Below the pieces are notes generated by a model. The model did no database searches, was not told where the DNA came from, and was given only the letters and a program-made list of their open reading frames with translations. From an uncultured Devosia sp. (lineage in GTDB: Bacteria > Pseudomonadota > Alphaproteobacteria > Rhizobiales > Devosiaceae), in contig NZ_CAUQDV010000002.1 in the NCBI RefSeq assembly GCF_963517015.1, forward strand, positions 186,001-250,000: a stretch of DNA of 64,000 bases, read 5' to 3'. This document shows positions 8,146 to 15,697 of this stretch, piece by piece. Every line of letters begins with the position of its first letter. The stretch's first letter is position 1. A program made the translations under genes and the position numbers.

Positions 8146-8855
8146 TCGTCCATCAAGGGCACGAAGCCACCGAAAACGCGGCGGGCTTCGTCGCCCGGCG
8201 TACCTTCTTCATGCATGCGCGGGTCTTCATAGATTTTCGGCCAGGCGGCGTCACGGGTGGCCTTGTCGGGCCATTCGATGAAGGAAAACACCGTGGTCTC
8301 GTCTGGCCCGGCATTGACGGCCTGCTTGAAGTCGGTCTGCTGGCCGTCGGTGATATTGTCGCCCCAGGCATCGACGAAGCGCGTTGCGCCCAGTTCGGCA
8401 AAGACCGCGGCCTGGCGCTCGAGCACGGCGCGATATTCGTCCCGGCGATCCGTCGGCACGGGGATCATCGAGCCATCCACATAGCCGGGCTTGCTGCGCG
8501 TGCCCTGCTCATGCAGCACGGAGAAACCGCCGTAGATCATGCGCATGCCGTCGAAGGGCATGTCGCGACCCATTTCTTCCATGGCCGGGTCGTTCATCAT
8601 CTTTTGGGCGGCAGCGTCGGCCGTCGCCTTGACGGGATATTCGTGCCAGGAAAAGACGATCATCTCGTCGTCCGTGGCCTTCACGCTGCGGCGGAAATCG
8701 GTGACCTCGCCGTCGGGCACGTCATCTTCCCAGGCTTCCATGATGCGCTGGACGCCATAGGACTTGAACAGCGCCGCGCTGCGGTCGACGAGGCTCTTGT
8801 ACTTGTCCTTGTTGCCCGCCGGAATGGGCATGACAAAGCCGGAAATGTAAGTCAT
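8142..8855 (-). CDS. Protein with two tandem DUF1428 domains
   Basis: A 237-residue soluble protein made of two DUF1428 (ferredoxin-like, dimeric alpha-beta barrel) repeats. The first begins MTYISGFVMPIPAGNKDKY and the second PGYVDGSMIPVPTDRRDEY at about residue 125. Both share the order (Y)V(D)GxxxPxP, (A/V)xxRFV/RIMEAW, DG..TDF, ETxVFSxxEWP and DPxM. Usual family members are one domain of about 120 residues, so this is an internal duplication or fusion. The start at 8855 follows AGGAGA; an upstream in-frame ATG is less likely. Function unknown: some relatives are mis-annotated as a signal recognition particle RNA. It converges on copZ with a 4-nt overlap, with no evidence of a role in copper handling. 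Confidence 0.88.
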   Translation of the reverse strand: MTYISGFVMPIPAGNKDKYKSLVDRSAALFKSYGVQRIMEAWEDDVPDGEVTDFRRSVKATDDEMIVFSWHEYPVKATADAAAQKMMNDPAMEEMGRDMPFDGMRMIYGGFSVLHEQGTRSKPGYVDGSMIPVPTDRRDEYRAVLERQAAVFAELGATRFVDAWGDNITDGQQTDFKQAVNAGPDETTVFSFIEWPDKATRDAAWPKIYEDPRMHEEGTPGDEARRVFGGFVPLMDD

Positions 8856-9076
8856 CGCAGGTCTCCTCTTCTGCGCGTGAAATCCTCGGCACGAGAATAG
8901 CTCTCCAGCATGACGTTCGCATGCAGGCCGATCCGACAAAAGAGGGGATTGGTGAGCCCCAACGGCACCAAATAGTCCGGCGTCATCCGAGGCTCGCGGC
9001 AGAAACGGGATGCGTAACCGTTGGTTCCGTGACCATTTCAAGTTTTATAGAAATTTGGCGAAGGAGCGTTTTCTGA
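8856..9076. other. Intergenic stretch before the palindromic element
   Basis: Upstream of the DUF1428 gene on the minus strand. It holds that gene's ribosome binding site (AGGAGA) and presumably its promoter. A short hairpin (GGGATTGGTGAGCCCC, near 8943-8958) is the only structure I see. No reading frame here looks real. Confidence 0.4.
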
Positions 9077-9199
9077 GGGTACCCCCACCTGACCTCCCCC
9101 TGATAGGGGGAGGGACAGATCCAGCTTTTGGCACGATCTCGCCTCACCCACCGGCCAAGTCCCTCCCCCTTTTCAGGGGGAGGATAGGTGGGGGTACCC
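9077..9199 (+). repeat. 123-bp G/C-rich palindromic element, copy 1
   Basis: The ends GGGTACCCCCACCT (9077-9090) and AGGTGGGGGTACCC (9186-9199) are perfect inverted repeats. Each arm contains a further small palindrome (CTCCCCCT-GAT-AGGGGGAG and its partner), so single strands could fold into a branched structure. The 42-nt core (9116-9157) runs AGATCCAGC to CACCGGCCAA. A second copy at 14515-14637 has exactly the same length and the inverted orientation. Similar G/C-rich intergenic repeats are common in Hyphomicrobiales. The element looks like a REP- or MITE-type sequence without coding capacity. Confidence 0.85.
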
Positions 9200-9202
9200 A
9201 GC

Positions 9203-9229
9203 AAAAACAAAGGGCGCCGATGGCGCCCT
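9203..9229 (-). terminator. Rho-independent terminator of the sugar ABC operon
   Basis: On the minus strand AGGGCGCC-ATC-GGCGCCCT forms an 8-bp G/C-rich stem followed by TTGTTTTTGC. It lies about 30 bp after the stop of the substrate-binding protein gene, the last gene of the operon. Confidence 0.85.
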
Positions 9230-9257
9230 CTGCATTATCTCTTCAAACCATCCAGTC

Positions 9258-10205
9258 TTAGAACGGGCTGTCCGGGAAGTAGAAGCTCTCGGCATTTTCC
9301 TGGGTGATCAGCGGCGAACCCAGGATATAGGTGCCGCCAACCGGACCGTTCGAGGTGAAGTGCGCAACCGTCACGTCCATGGCCGTGGCGATCTGTGCCG
9401 GCGGATAGAGCACGTCGACGGGGACGAGTTCATCGCCATCCATCACGCCCTTGACGATTTCCTTCATGCCGGCGCCGCCGACCACGAACATTTCGCTCTC
9501 GCGGCCAGCTGCCTTGATGGCTTCGACCACGCCCAGGGTGATGTCATCGTCCTGGGCCCAGACACCATCGATATCGGGGAAGCGCGACAGGAAGTCCTGC
9601 ATCACTTCGAAGCCGTCATCGCGGTTCCAGTTGGCGAACTTGTTGTCGAGCACATTGATGCCCGTGCCTTCGATGGCGCCCATGAAGGCGTCGAAGCGTT
9701 CGGTATCGAGCACGGTCGGAATGCCGCGCAGGATGACGATATTGTCGCCTTCACCCAGACGGGTCTTCATGTACTCGGCCGAGTTCACGCCCATTTCGGT
9801 GTTGTTGCCCGAAACATAGACGTCCTGGATCGAGGTATCGGTCAGGCCGCGGTCGACCACGGTGATGAAGGCCCCGGTGTCCTTGACAGCACGGACCGGC
9901 TCGGTCAGCGGCTCGGATTCGAACGGCAGCACGACGAGAGCCTGGATCTGGTGGACCGAAACCAGGTCTTCCAGATCGCTGGCCTGGTCGGCCGGGCCGT
10001 CGGCGGTCACGATGATCAGGTCGATATTGGGATTGGCGGCTTCGAGGCGCTTTTCAGCTTCGGCAGCGTGCCAGTTGAGACCGCCCATGAAGCCATGGGT
10101 TGCGGCCGGAATGGACACGCCGATCTTGATCTTGTCCTGCGCCATGGCCGAACCGGCCAGGACGGAGGTGGCCAACAGGCCCAATGCAATTGCCTTCAAC
10201 GACAT
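9258..10205 (-). CDS. Sugar ABC transporter substrate-binding protein (CUT2 / RbsB type)
   Basis: Periplasmic binding protein of 315 residues. A Sec signal peptide (MSLKAIALGLLATSVLAGSAMAQ) ends near residue 23. The mature part begins DKIKIGVSIPAATHGFMGGL, then ADQASDLEDLVSVHQIQALVV and later WAQDDDITLGVVEAIKAAG, which is the peripla_BP_4 fold of ribose, xylose and galactose binding proteins. I chose the ATG at 10205 because GGGAGGA precedes it and it directly opens the signal peptide. It is the last gene of the ATPase-permease-binding protein operon and is followed by a good terminator. The sugar cannot be read from the sequence. Confidence 0.93.
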   Translation of the reverse strand: MSLKAIALGLLATSVLAGSAMAQDKIKIGVSIPAATHGFMGGLNWHAAEAEKRLEAANPNIDLIIVTADGPADQASDLEDLVSVHQIQALVVLPFESEPLTEPVRAVKDTGAFITVVDRGLTDTSIQDVYVSGNNTEMGVNSAEYMKTRLGEGDNIVILRGIPTVLDTERFDAFMGAIEGTGINVLDNKFANWNRDDGFEVMQDFLSRFPDIDGVWAQDDDITLGVVEAIKAAGRESEMFVVGGAGMKEIVKGVMDGDELVPVDVLYPPAQIATAMDVTVAHFTSNGPVGGTYILGSPLITQENAESFYFPDSPF

Positions 10206-10291
10206 AATTCTAGTCCTCCCTACCAATGTTTGGCGCCAAGTCCCCTGACGCCGCTTTATCCGCCCTACGGGCTGGAATTCCTTTGAAGTCG

Positions 10292-11311
10292 CTACTCCGC
10301 CTTCTTGCGCTTGCGGGTCAGCGAACCGCGCTGCAGATAGACCGCTGCCACGATGATCACGCCCTGCACCGCCCCGTTGAGGTAGTTGGAGATGATCTCG
10401 GTCAGGTTCAGGATATTGCCGATGGCAGTGAGGATCAGCGCGCCGATCACCGTGCCGCCGATGCGTCCGAAGCCGCCCTTGAGCATGGTGCCGCCGATGA
10501 TCACGGCCGCGATGGCCTCAAGCTCCCAGAGCACGCCGGTGGCCGACGAGGCCGAACCGAGGCGTGGCACATAGATGATGGTGGCCAGCGAAACGCAGAG
10601 ACCCTGCAGGATATAGGTGGCGGTGCGGACGCGATCGACCTTGATCGCCGAATAACGCGCCACATGCTCGTTGGAGCCGATGGCCATGCAATAGCGGCCG
10701 AAGGCGGTGCGGTTCATCAGCACCCAGCCGATGATGGCCACGAAGATGAAGACCCAGACCGGATAGGGAATGCGCAGGAAGCTCTCGTAATAGACGGGGC
10801 GATAGATATCGCGCGCGCCATTGTTGAGCGACAGCGTGCCGCCATCGGCGAAATAGGTCACCAGCGAGCGGTAGATGCCCATGGTGCCAAGGGTCACGAT
10901 GAAGGCCTCGATCTTGGCCTTGGTGGTCAGGAAGCCGTTGATGAAACCGGCGCCGATACCCAGGATCAGCGACGAGCCGATGCCGAGAAAGACCGTGGCC
11001 AGCGACGCGCCCCAGGCGTCGACCGCCGCATTCATGATGATGATCATGACGCCGGCGATGAAGGCGGCCATGGAGCCAACCGACAGGTCGATGCCGCCGG
11101 CGGTGATGACGAAGGTCGCGCCCACCGCGATGATGCCGATGAAGGCCGAGCGGGTCAGGATATTGGTGATATTGCCTTCGTTGAGGAAGGCGGGATTGAG
11201 CGAATAGCCCAGGATCACCAGCAGGATCAGCGCCAGAAGCGGTCCTGCGGTCTTGAGGTCGAGCCGGAAGCCCTTCCACGGCTTGGCTGCCTCATGCGCT
11301 GATACGCTCAT
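10292..11311 (-). CDS. Sugar ABC transporter permease (RbsC/XylH type)
   Basis: Inner-membrane permease of 339 residues with eight to ten hydrophobic helices. Family landmarks are LNPAFLNEGNITNILTRSAF near residue 45, AGGIDLSVGSMAAF (the conserved GGIDLSVG segment of BPD_transp_2 permeases) and ALILTAIGNILNL near the C-terminus. The ATG at 11311 follows AGGATGGGG; an ATG at 11320 is also in frame. The start overlaps the end of the ATPase gene by 20 nt, so the two are coupled. The protein should form a homodimeric channel served by the double-domain ATPase upstream. Confidence 0.93.
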   Translation of the reverse strand: MSVSAHEAAKPWKGFRLDLKTAGPLLALILLVILGYSLNPAFLNEGNITNILTRSAFIGIIAVGATFVITAGGIDLSVGSMAAFIAGVMIIIMNAAVDAWGASLATVFLGIGSSLILGIGAGFINGFLTTKAKIEAFIVTLGTMGIYRSLVTYFADGGTLSLNNGARDIYRPVYYESFLRIPYPVWVFIFVAIIGWVLMNRTAFGRYCMAIGSNEHVARYSAIKVDRVRTATYILQGLCVSLATIIYVPRLGSASSATGVLWELEAIAAVIIGGTMLKGGFGRIGGTVIGALILTAIGNILNLTEIISNYLNGAVQGVIIVAAVYLQRGSLTRKRKKAE

Positions 11312-12833
11312 CGTCCCCATCCTGTTTGATGCCTGCGGCATACCGCATGATTTCTGCTTCGCCGATCTCGCTGCCCTCGAGCGTGCCGGCGAGGCGCCCG
11401 TTGCGCATCACCAGCACCTTGTGGGCGAGGCCGATGACTTCCTGCATTTCCGAGGAGATGACGATAATCGACTTCCCCTCGGCGGCCAGCGCCGCGATGA
11501 TGTGATAGATCTGCTGCTTGGTGCCGACGTCGATGCCGCGGGTCGGTTCATCCATGATGATGATGTCCGGCTCGCTTTCCATGGTCTTGCCCAGCATCAG
11601 TTTCTGCTGGTTGCCGCCAGACAGCTGACCGACACGCACCGAGGCATCGCGGGCGCGGATGTCGAAGCGGCGCGTGGCACGCTCCAGCGCCTTTTCCTCG
11701 CTCCTGCCGTCGAGGAAGCCGTTTTTCAGATGCTTCTTGAGCGTCAGCAGCGTCAGGTTGGGCTGCAGGCCGACATTGAGCAGCAGGCCGCGGCCCTTGC
11801 GGTCCTTGGTCATATAGGCCAGGCCGGCATCCACAGATGCAGCGACATCGGTGAAATTGGCTGGCTTGCCGTCGAGCGTGATTTCGCCACCCGTCTTGTG
11901 CGTCAGCCCGACAATGGCTTCGGCCACCGCCGTACGACCAGAGCCGATCAGCCCGGCAAAGCCGAGGATTGCGCCGCGACGCAGCTCGAAGGATACATCC
12001 TTGACGCCCGGCGCCACCAGATTGCGCACCGAGAGCACCACCGGCGCATCGACATCGGGCTCGTGCTTGGGCGGATAGAGATTGGAAAGCTCGCGGCCCA
12101 CCATCATCTGGGCGATGGAATCGGGCGTCAGCGCTTCGGTGGAGACCGTGGCGATCAGCTGTCCGTCGCGCAGCACGGTGACGCGCTGCGCCAGTTCCAT
12201 GATCTCGTCGAGCTTGTGCGAGATGAAAATCACGGCCACGCCGCGCGCGGTCAGGCGCCGGATCTGCTCGAACAGGGTCTCGGTCTCGCCCACCGACAGC
12301 ACGGCCGTCGGTTCGTCCATGATCAGCACGCGCGCATCGCGGCTGATGGCCTTGGCGATTTCCACCATCTGCTTGTCGGCGACCGAGAGCGTATTGATGC
12401 GCGCATCGGGGTCGACATGAACATGCAGCGTTTCCATGACGTCATGGGCGCGGCGGCGCATTTCCTTGAGATCAAGGAAGCCATATTTCTTGATTTCGCG
12501 ACCGAGGAAGATCGAGTCCGCCACCGTCAGGTGTTCGGCCAGGTTCAATTCCTGGTGGATCAGCACGATGCCCATGGCCTCGGCTTCGCCATTGGGCGGC
12601 AGAACCACGGTCTTGCCGTCAAAGGCGATCGAGCCGGCGGTGGGCTGTTCGATACCCGAGAGGATCTTGATCAGGGTCGACTTGCCCGCGCCATTCTCGC
12701 CGATGATGGCGTGGACCTCGCCCGGCTTGATGTCGAAATCGACACTGAACAGCACCGGGATATCGCCAAACGACTTGGAGATCCTGTTTGCCGTCAGGAT
12801 CGACGTCGCAGGCGTGCCTTCGGCACTGGTCAT
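11292..12833 (-). CDS. Sugar ABC transporter ATPase with two ABC domains (RbsA/MglA type)
   Basis: Cytoplasmic ATPase of 513 residues. The first ABC domain has Walker A GENGAGKST at 45-53, VADKQMVEIAKA in place of the usual signature, and Walker B RVLIMDEPTA. The second domain has the degenerate P-loop GSGRTAVAEAI, signature LSGGNQQK and Walker B IIIMDEPTRGIDVG. A degenerate second site is normal for CUT2 importers. The ATG at 12833 is supported by GGAGGGG upstream; the longer in-frame extension runs through the operator region. First gene of the operon; its promoter overlaps two LacI-type operators at 12899-12933. Confidence 0.95.
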   Translation of the reverse strand: MTSAEGTPATSILTANRISKSFGDIPVLFSVDFDIKPGEVHAIIGENGAGKSTLIKILSGIEQPTAGSIAFDGKTVVLPPNGEAEAMGIVLIHQELNLAEHLTVADSIFLGREIKKYGFLDLKEMRRRAHDVMETLHVHVDPDARINTLSVADKQMVEIAKAISRDARVLIMDEPTAVLSVGETETLFEQIRRLTARGVAVIFISHKLDEIMELAQRVTVLRDGQLIATVSTEALTPDSIAQMMVGRELSNLYPPKHEPDVDAPVVLSVRNLVAPGVKDVSFELRRGAILGFAGLIGSGRTAVAEAIVGLTHKTGGEITLDGKPANFTDVAASVDAGLAYMTKDRKGRGLLLNVGLQPNLTLLTLKKHLKNGFLDGRSEEKALERATRRFDIRARDASVRVGQLSGGNQQKLMLGKTMESEPDIIIMDEPTRGIDVGTKQQIYHIIAALAAEGKSIIVISSEMQEVIGLAHKVLVMRNGRLAGTLEGSEIGEAEIMRYAAGIKQDGDDERISA

Positions 12834-12896
12834 GTCGCAGCCCCTCCCTGTTTCCCGACGCGGCTGGTTTGCCCGGCTCTTCGTCGATGTTGGATT

Positions 12897-12925
12897 GATG
12901 TAAAGGTTTTCATGAATGATGTAAA
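12897..12925 (-). promoter_or_regulatory. Predicted sigma70 promoter of the sugar ABC operon
   Basis: On the minus strand TTTACA (12925-12920, five of six -35 bases) and TACATC (12902-12897, four of six -10 bases) are 17 bp apart. Each hexamer lies inside one of the two palindromic operators, so a bound LacI-family repressor would block RNA polymerase. Confidence 0.55.
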
Positions 12926-12933
12926 GGTTTACA
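12899..12933. promoter_or_regulatory. Two LacI-family operators spaced 21 bp
   Basis: TGTAAAGGTTTTCA (12899-12912) and TGTAAAGGTTTACA (12920-12933) lie exactly 21 bp, two helical turns, apart. The second is a perfect palindrome around GG and the first has one mismatch. They sit between the sugar ABC operon and the divergent LacI-family gene, the natural target for that regulator. Confidence 0.8.
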
Positions 12934-13035
12934 CAAACGGAAAACGGTATAACCGTATCGGGGAGGGTCTGGCGTCCATCGCGACATCTGCTACAGGCAG
13001 GGACAGCGGGCGCCAGTGGGCATGCGGAGCGTATC

Positions 13036-14061
13036 TTGCAGCATTCCAAATTGGCCACGATTGAAGACGTTGCGGCGATTGCCGGCGTGTCCATTGCCAC
13101 GGTCAGCCGCGCCATCAACGAGCCCACCAAGGTCGCCGACGAAACCCGGCGCCGGGTGAACGAGGCCATTGCCCGTACCGGCTATACGACCAATGCCATG
13201 GCCCGCTCGCTGCGCATGCGGCGGAGCAACATGATCCTGATTCTGGCGCCGGACGTGGGCGACCCGAATTTTTCCAACATCCTCGTCGGGCTGGAGACCG
13301 AGGCCAGCAAGCGCGGCTACGGGGTTCTTATTGGCAACACACAGAATGATGCGACGCGCGAGACCGATTATCTGCGCTTCATCAGCTCCAACCAGGCCGA
13401 CGGGCTGATCCTCTTTACCGGCCACCTGCCCTATGGCTTTGGCAATGACGCGGGCGAGGCACGGCTGCCGCCTATGGTCGCGGTCAACGAGCCGGTCAGC
13501 AACAGCGACATTCCCTTTGTCGGCGTCGACAATTTCGAGGGGTCGCGCGTCGCCGCCGAGCATCTGATCAGCCAGGGCCACCGCCGCATTGCCTTTATCG
13601 GCCATTCGACCAGCAAGGCGGTCAACCAGCTGCGTGAAGCGGGCTATCGCGCGGCGCTTGAGGGCCATGGCATCAAGATCGACCCGCGCCTGATCCTTGA
13701 CGGTGATGGCACGACCGAGTCGGGCCGCCAGGCCACCGAAGCCATGTTCGTGCGCGATGTGCTGCCGACGGCTTTTCTCTGCGTCAACGACGCGACGGCG
13801 CTGGGCGTCATCATCTCCCTCAACGCGCGCCGCTACGACCTGCCGCGCGAATTCTCCGTCATGGGCTTCGACGACATCTCGTTTTCGAGCTTCGTCACGC
13901 CTTCGCTGACCACGATGAAGCAGCCCCGCCTCAAGATCGGCGAAGAGGCCATGGATCTGCTGCTGGCCCTGCTCGAGGGCAAGGCGCCGAAAAAGACGGA
14001 AGTGCTGCTGCGCGCCGAGTTGATCGTCCGCAATTCGGTCGGGCGCTCAACGCGGGACTAG
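13036..14061 (+). CDS. LacI-family transcriptional regulator of the sugar operon
   Basis: Repressor of 341 residues. The N-terminal LacI helix-turn-helix with hinge reads ATIEDVAAIAGVSIATVSRA, then RRRVNEAIARTGYTTNAMARSL. A periplasmic-binding-protein-like effector domain (about 65-335) follows, with VFVRDVLPTAFLCVNDATALG and SVMGFDDISFSSFVTPSLTT. I take a TTG start at 13036: GGAG lies 8-9 bases upstream and no in-frame ATG precedes the helix-turn-helix. It is divergent from the sugar ABC operon with two operators between them, so a sugar-relieved repressor is the simplest reading. The 3' end overlaps the convergent DUF305 gene by 15 nt. Confidence 0.92.
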   Translation: MQHSKLATIEDVAAIAGVSIATVSRAINEPTKVADETRRRVNEAIARTGYTTNAMARSLRMRRSNMILILAPDVGDPNFSNILVGLETEASKRGYGVLIGNTQNDATRETDYLRFISSNQADGLILFTGHLPYGFGNDAGEARLPPMVAVNEPVSNSDIPFVGVDNFEGSRVAAEHLISQGHRRIAFIGHSTSKAVNQLREAGYRAALEGHGIKIDPRLILDGDGTTESGRQATEAMFVRDVLPTAFLCVNDATALGVIISLNARRYDLPREFSVMGFDDISFSSFVTPSLTTMKQPRLKIGEEAMDLLLALLEGKAPKKTEVLLRAELIVRNSVGRSTRD

Positions 14062-14421
14062 ATTGCTCAACTGGTCATGGGCGGCCAGCCATTCCTCCAT
14101 CCAGGCAATTTCGCCTTCCTGCGCCGTGATCACCGCCTCGGCCAGCGCCTTCACTTCGGGATCGCTGCCATGTTCGATCACGATCCTGGCCATGTCGATG
14201 GCGCCCTGATGATGGGGGATCATGCCGCGAATGAAATCCACATCGGCGTCGCCGGTGAAATCCACCGCCATGTCTTCATGCATTTTGGCATTGGCCGCCG
14301 CGAAAGCGTCGGTCGAGGCCGAGCCGGTTTCCGCCGGCGTGGCGTGGCCGGAATGGTCCTGCGCCAATGTGGGTGTGGCGAGCAGGAGAGCAAAAGCGGA
14401 GAAGGCAACAATCATCTTCAT
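14047..14421 (-). CDS. Exported DUF305 protein, likely metal-binding
   Basis: A 124-residue protein with a Sec signal peptide (MKMIVAFSAFALLLATPTLA) and a DUF305 four-helix domain. The family's His/Met-rich motif is present: FIRGMIPHHQGAIDMARIV, preceded by KMHEDM and followed by EIAWMEEWL. The mature N-terminus begins QDHSGH, also potentially metal binding. DUF305 proteins are ferritin-like and often occur near copper or silver resistance genes. Here it stands alone, about 6 kb from the copper operon. The ATG at 14421 follows AAGGA. Its 3' end overlaps lacI by 15 nt. Exact function unknown. Confidence 0.88.
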   Translation of the reverse strand: MKMIVAFSAFALLLATPTLAQDHSGHATPAETGSASTDAFAAANAKMHEDMAVDFTGDADVDFIRGMIPHHQGAIDMARIVIEHGSDPEVKALAEAVITAQEGEIAWMEEWLAAHDQLSNLVPR

Positions 14422-14514
14422 GGGGCAATCCTTCCGATTGGGCAGCGCCAGTCAGAGGCCCTGCCCCATGGGAAGGTCAACTGCGACACGTTGCGCTTCG
14501 CATGTGTCATTGTG

Positions 14515-14637
14515 GGGTACCCCCACCTATCCTCCCCCTGATAGGGGGAGGGACTTGGCCGGTGATTTGAACTGGATCGCGCCACGAGCTCGATCTGTCC
14601 CTCCCCCTAATCAGGGGGAGGATAGGTGGGGGTACCC
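14515..14637 (-). repeat. 123-bp G/C-rich palindromic element, copy 2 (inverted)
   Basis: Starts GGGTACCCCCACCT and ends AGGTGGGGGTACCC, like copy 1 at 9077-9199, and has the same 123-bp length. The reverse complement of its 42-nt core aligns colinearly with the core of copy 1 (both run AGATC to CACCGGCCAA), so the two are inverted relative to each other. The G/C-rich arms are nearly identical; the cores differ at about a third of positions. Both copies are followed on the plus strand by AGCAA. Confidence 0.85.
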
Positions 14638-14749
14638 AGCAAGACTCGGCCAAAGGCCACCGCTTGCGCCGATATGTCGTCTCAATGCTAACAGTCTGCT
14701 AGCCAATTGCCGCCAAGGGTCATTGCGGATCGAATGTGCCGCTAGCCCC
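14638..14749. other. Short intergenic remainder
   Basis: Lies between the palindromic element and the 3' end of the SRPBCC gene. I see no gene, no convincing terminator and no repeat in it. Confidence 0.4.
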
Positions 14750-15253
14750 TCACGCCTCCGATTTCAGCCGCTCCAGGATGGCATCCACCTTGGCCATGGA
14801 GGCATTGGCGCCCCATTCCATACCACTATCGACAACGCCCTGGCGCTGTTCGAAGCTCTCTAGCTTGCTGATCGAGCGATAAAAAGTTCGGCCGTCGCGT
14901 TCCTCGAAATGATGCTCCTCGTAAAAGCGATCGTCCTCGGGATACATGCCTTCCACGACAAAAGTGTTGCGGATCAAGCTCTTGGGCACAACGTTGAGAT
15001 AGGTGCCGAAGAAGGTGACCTCATCGCCATCGCCCATGGACGAGATGATCCGCCACTTGCCGCCGGTGCGCACGTCATATTCGACCACCCGGTTATCCTC
15101 GCGTGGTCCCCACCAGTGTATAACATGCTCTGGACTGGTCCAGACGGTCCAGACCAGAGCGAGGGGAGCGTCAAATGTCCGCGACATGATGATGATCGGT
15201 TCATCATCGGGCAATTCGGTCTTGAAGGGATTGGCAAAGCTCTGGTCGTTCAT
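14750..15253 (-). CDS. SRPBCC / AHSA1-domain protein
   Basis: A 167-residue START-like (AHSA1, 'activator of Hsp90 ATPase homologue') protein. The family pattern is clear: IIIMSRTFDAPLALVWTVWT, then PEHVIHWWGP, GGKWRIISS and the C-terminal helix ANASMAKVDAILERLKSEA. These proteins bind small hydrophobic ligands in a helix-grip cavity; the ligand is unknown. It is the second gene behind an ArsR-type regulator (11 bp apart), a pairing seen in many bacteria. Transcription is probably controlled by that ArsR protein through the operator at 15611-15645. Confidence 0.9.
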   Translation of the reverse strand: MNDQSFANPFKTELPDDEPIIIMSRTFDAPLALVWTVWTSPEHVIHWWGPREDNRVVEYDVRTGGKWRIISSMGDGDEVTFFGTYLNVVPKSLIRNTFVVEGMYPEDDRFYEEHHFEERDGRTFYRSISKLESFEQRQGVVDSGMEWGANASMAKVDAILERLKSEA

Positions 15254-15264
15254 CGGAAGTCTCC

Positions 15265-15606
15265 TCAGTTCTTCGTGTCGGTTTCAGGCGTCTGCAGTGT
15301 CTTGAGATAGGCGTCGAGCTGATCGAGGTTCTGCTCCCAAAAACGGCGGTAAAAATCGACCAGTGCAGCAACTTCGCGCATGGGCGTAGCTTCCAGCTTG
15401 CAGGGGCGCCATTGTGCCTGCCGGCCGCGACTGACGAGCCCTGCCCCCTCGAGCACCTTGATATGCTTGCTGACCGCGGCCAGCGTCATGTCGAAGGGTT
15501 CTGCCAGTTCATTGACGCTGGCTTCGCCCTCGGCCAGCCGGGCAAGGATGGCCCGTCGGGTCGGATCAGCCAAGGCGGCTAGGGTTGTACTCAACGTATC
15601 GGGCAT
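15265..15606 (-). CDS. ArsR-family regulator
   Basis: A 113-residue winged-helix repressor. ALADPTRRAILARLAEGEAS is the typical ArsR opening. It is followed by the recognition region ELAEPFDMTLAAVSKHIKVL and wing GLVSRGRQAQWRPCKL. It has no ELCVCDL-type metal site, so it belongs to the non-metal ArsR group (PF12840-like) that accompanies SRPBCC genes. Start at 15606. An 8-bp inverted repeat overlaps its own promoter, suggesting autorepression. It diverges from cobF. Confidence 0.92.
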   Translation of the reverse strand: MPDTLSTTLAALADPTRRAILARLAEGEASVNELAEPFDMTLAAVSKHIKVLEGAGLVSRGRQAQWRPCKLEATPMREVAALVDFYRRFWEQNLDQLDAYLKTLQTPETDTKN

Positions 15607-15610
15607 TTTA

Positions 15611-15669
15611 ATTCAACCCATTGGTATATTACTAACTGGTTGAATATCGTTCATAGCCTGACTTGTCAA
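15611..15669 (-). promoter_or_regulatory. arsR promoter with overlapping inverted-repeat operator
   Basis: On the minus strand the -35 TTGACA (15669-15664) and -10 TATTCA (15646-15641) are 17 bp apart. ATTCAACC (15611-15618) and GGTTGAAT (15638-15645) are perfect 8-bp arms around a 19-bp centre and span the -10 and the start of transcription, ideal for repression by the ArsR protein. Confidence 0.7.
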
Positions 15670-15697
15670 CCCGGCCTGGCTCGGGCAGGAAGGCGGT

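Noticed and set aside
11253..13064. Plus-strand frame of 603 codons across the sugar ABC ATPase gene
   Set aside because: Mirror of the true minus-strand gene; it would also run over the operators, and the translation resembles no protein.
14047..14421. DUF305 protein as part of the copper operon
   Set aside because: It lies 6 kb away on another transcript with no CueR-like site near it; the copper link is only a family tendency.
15607..15697. Cobalamin riboswitch before the cob cluster
   Set aside because: The gap is too short and lacks the conserved B12-box and core sequences.
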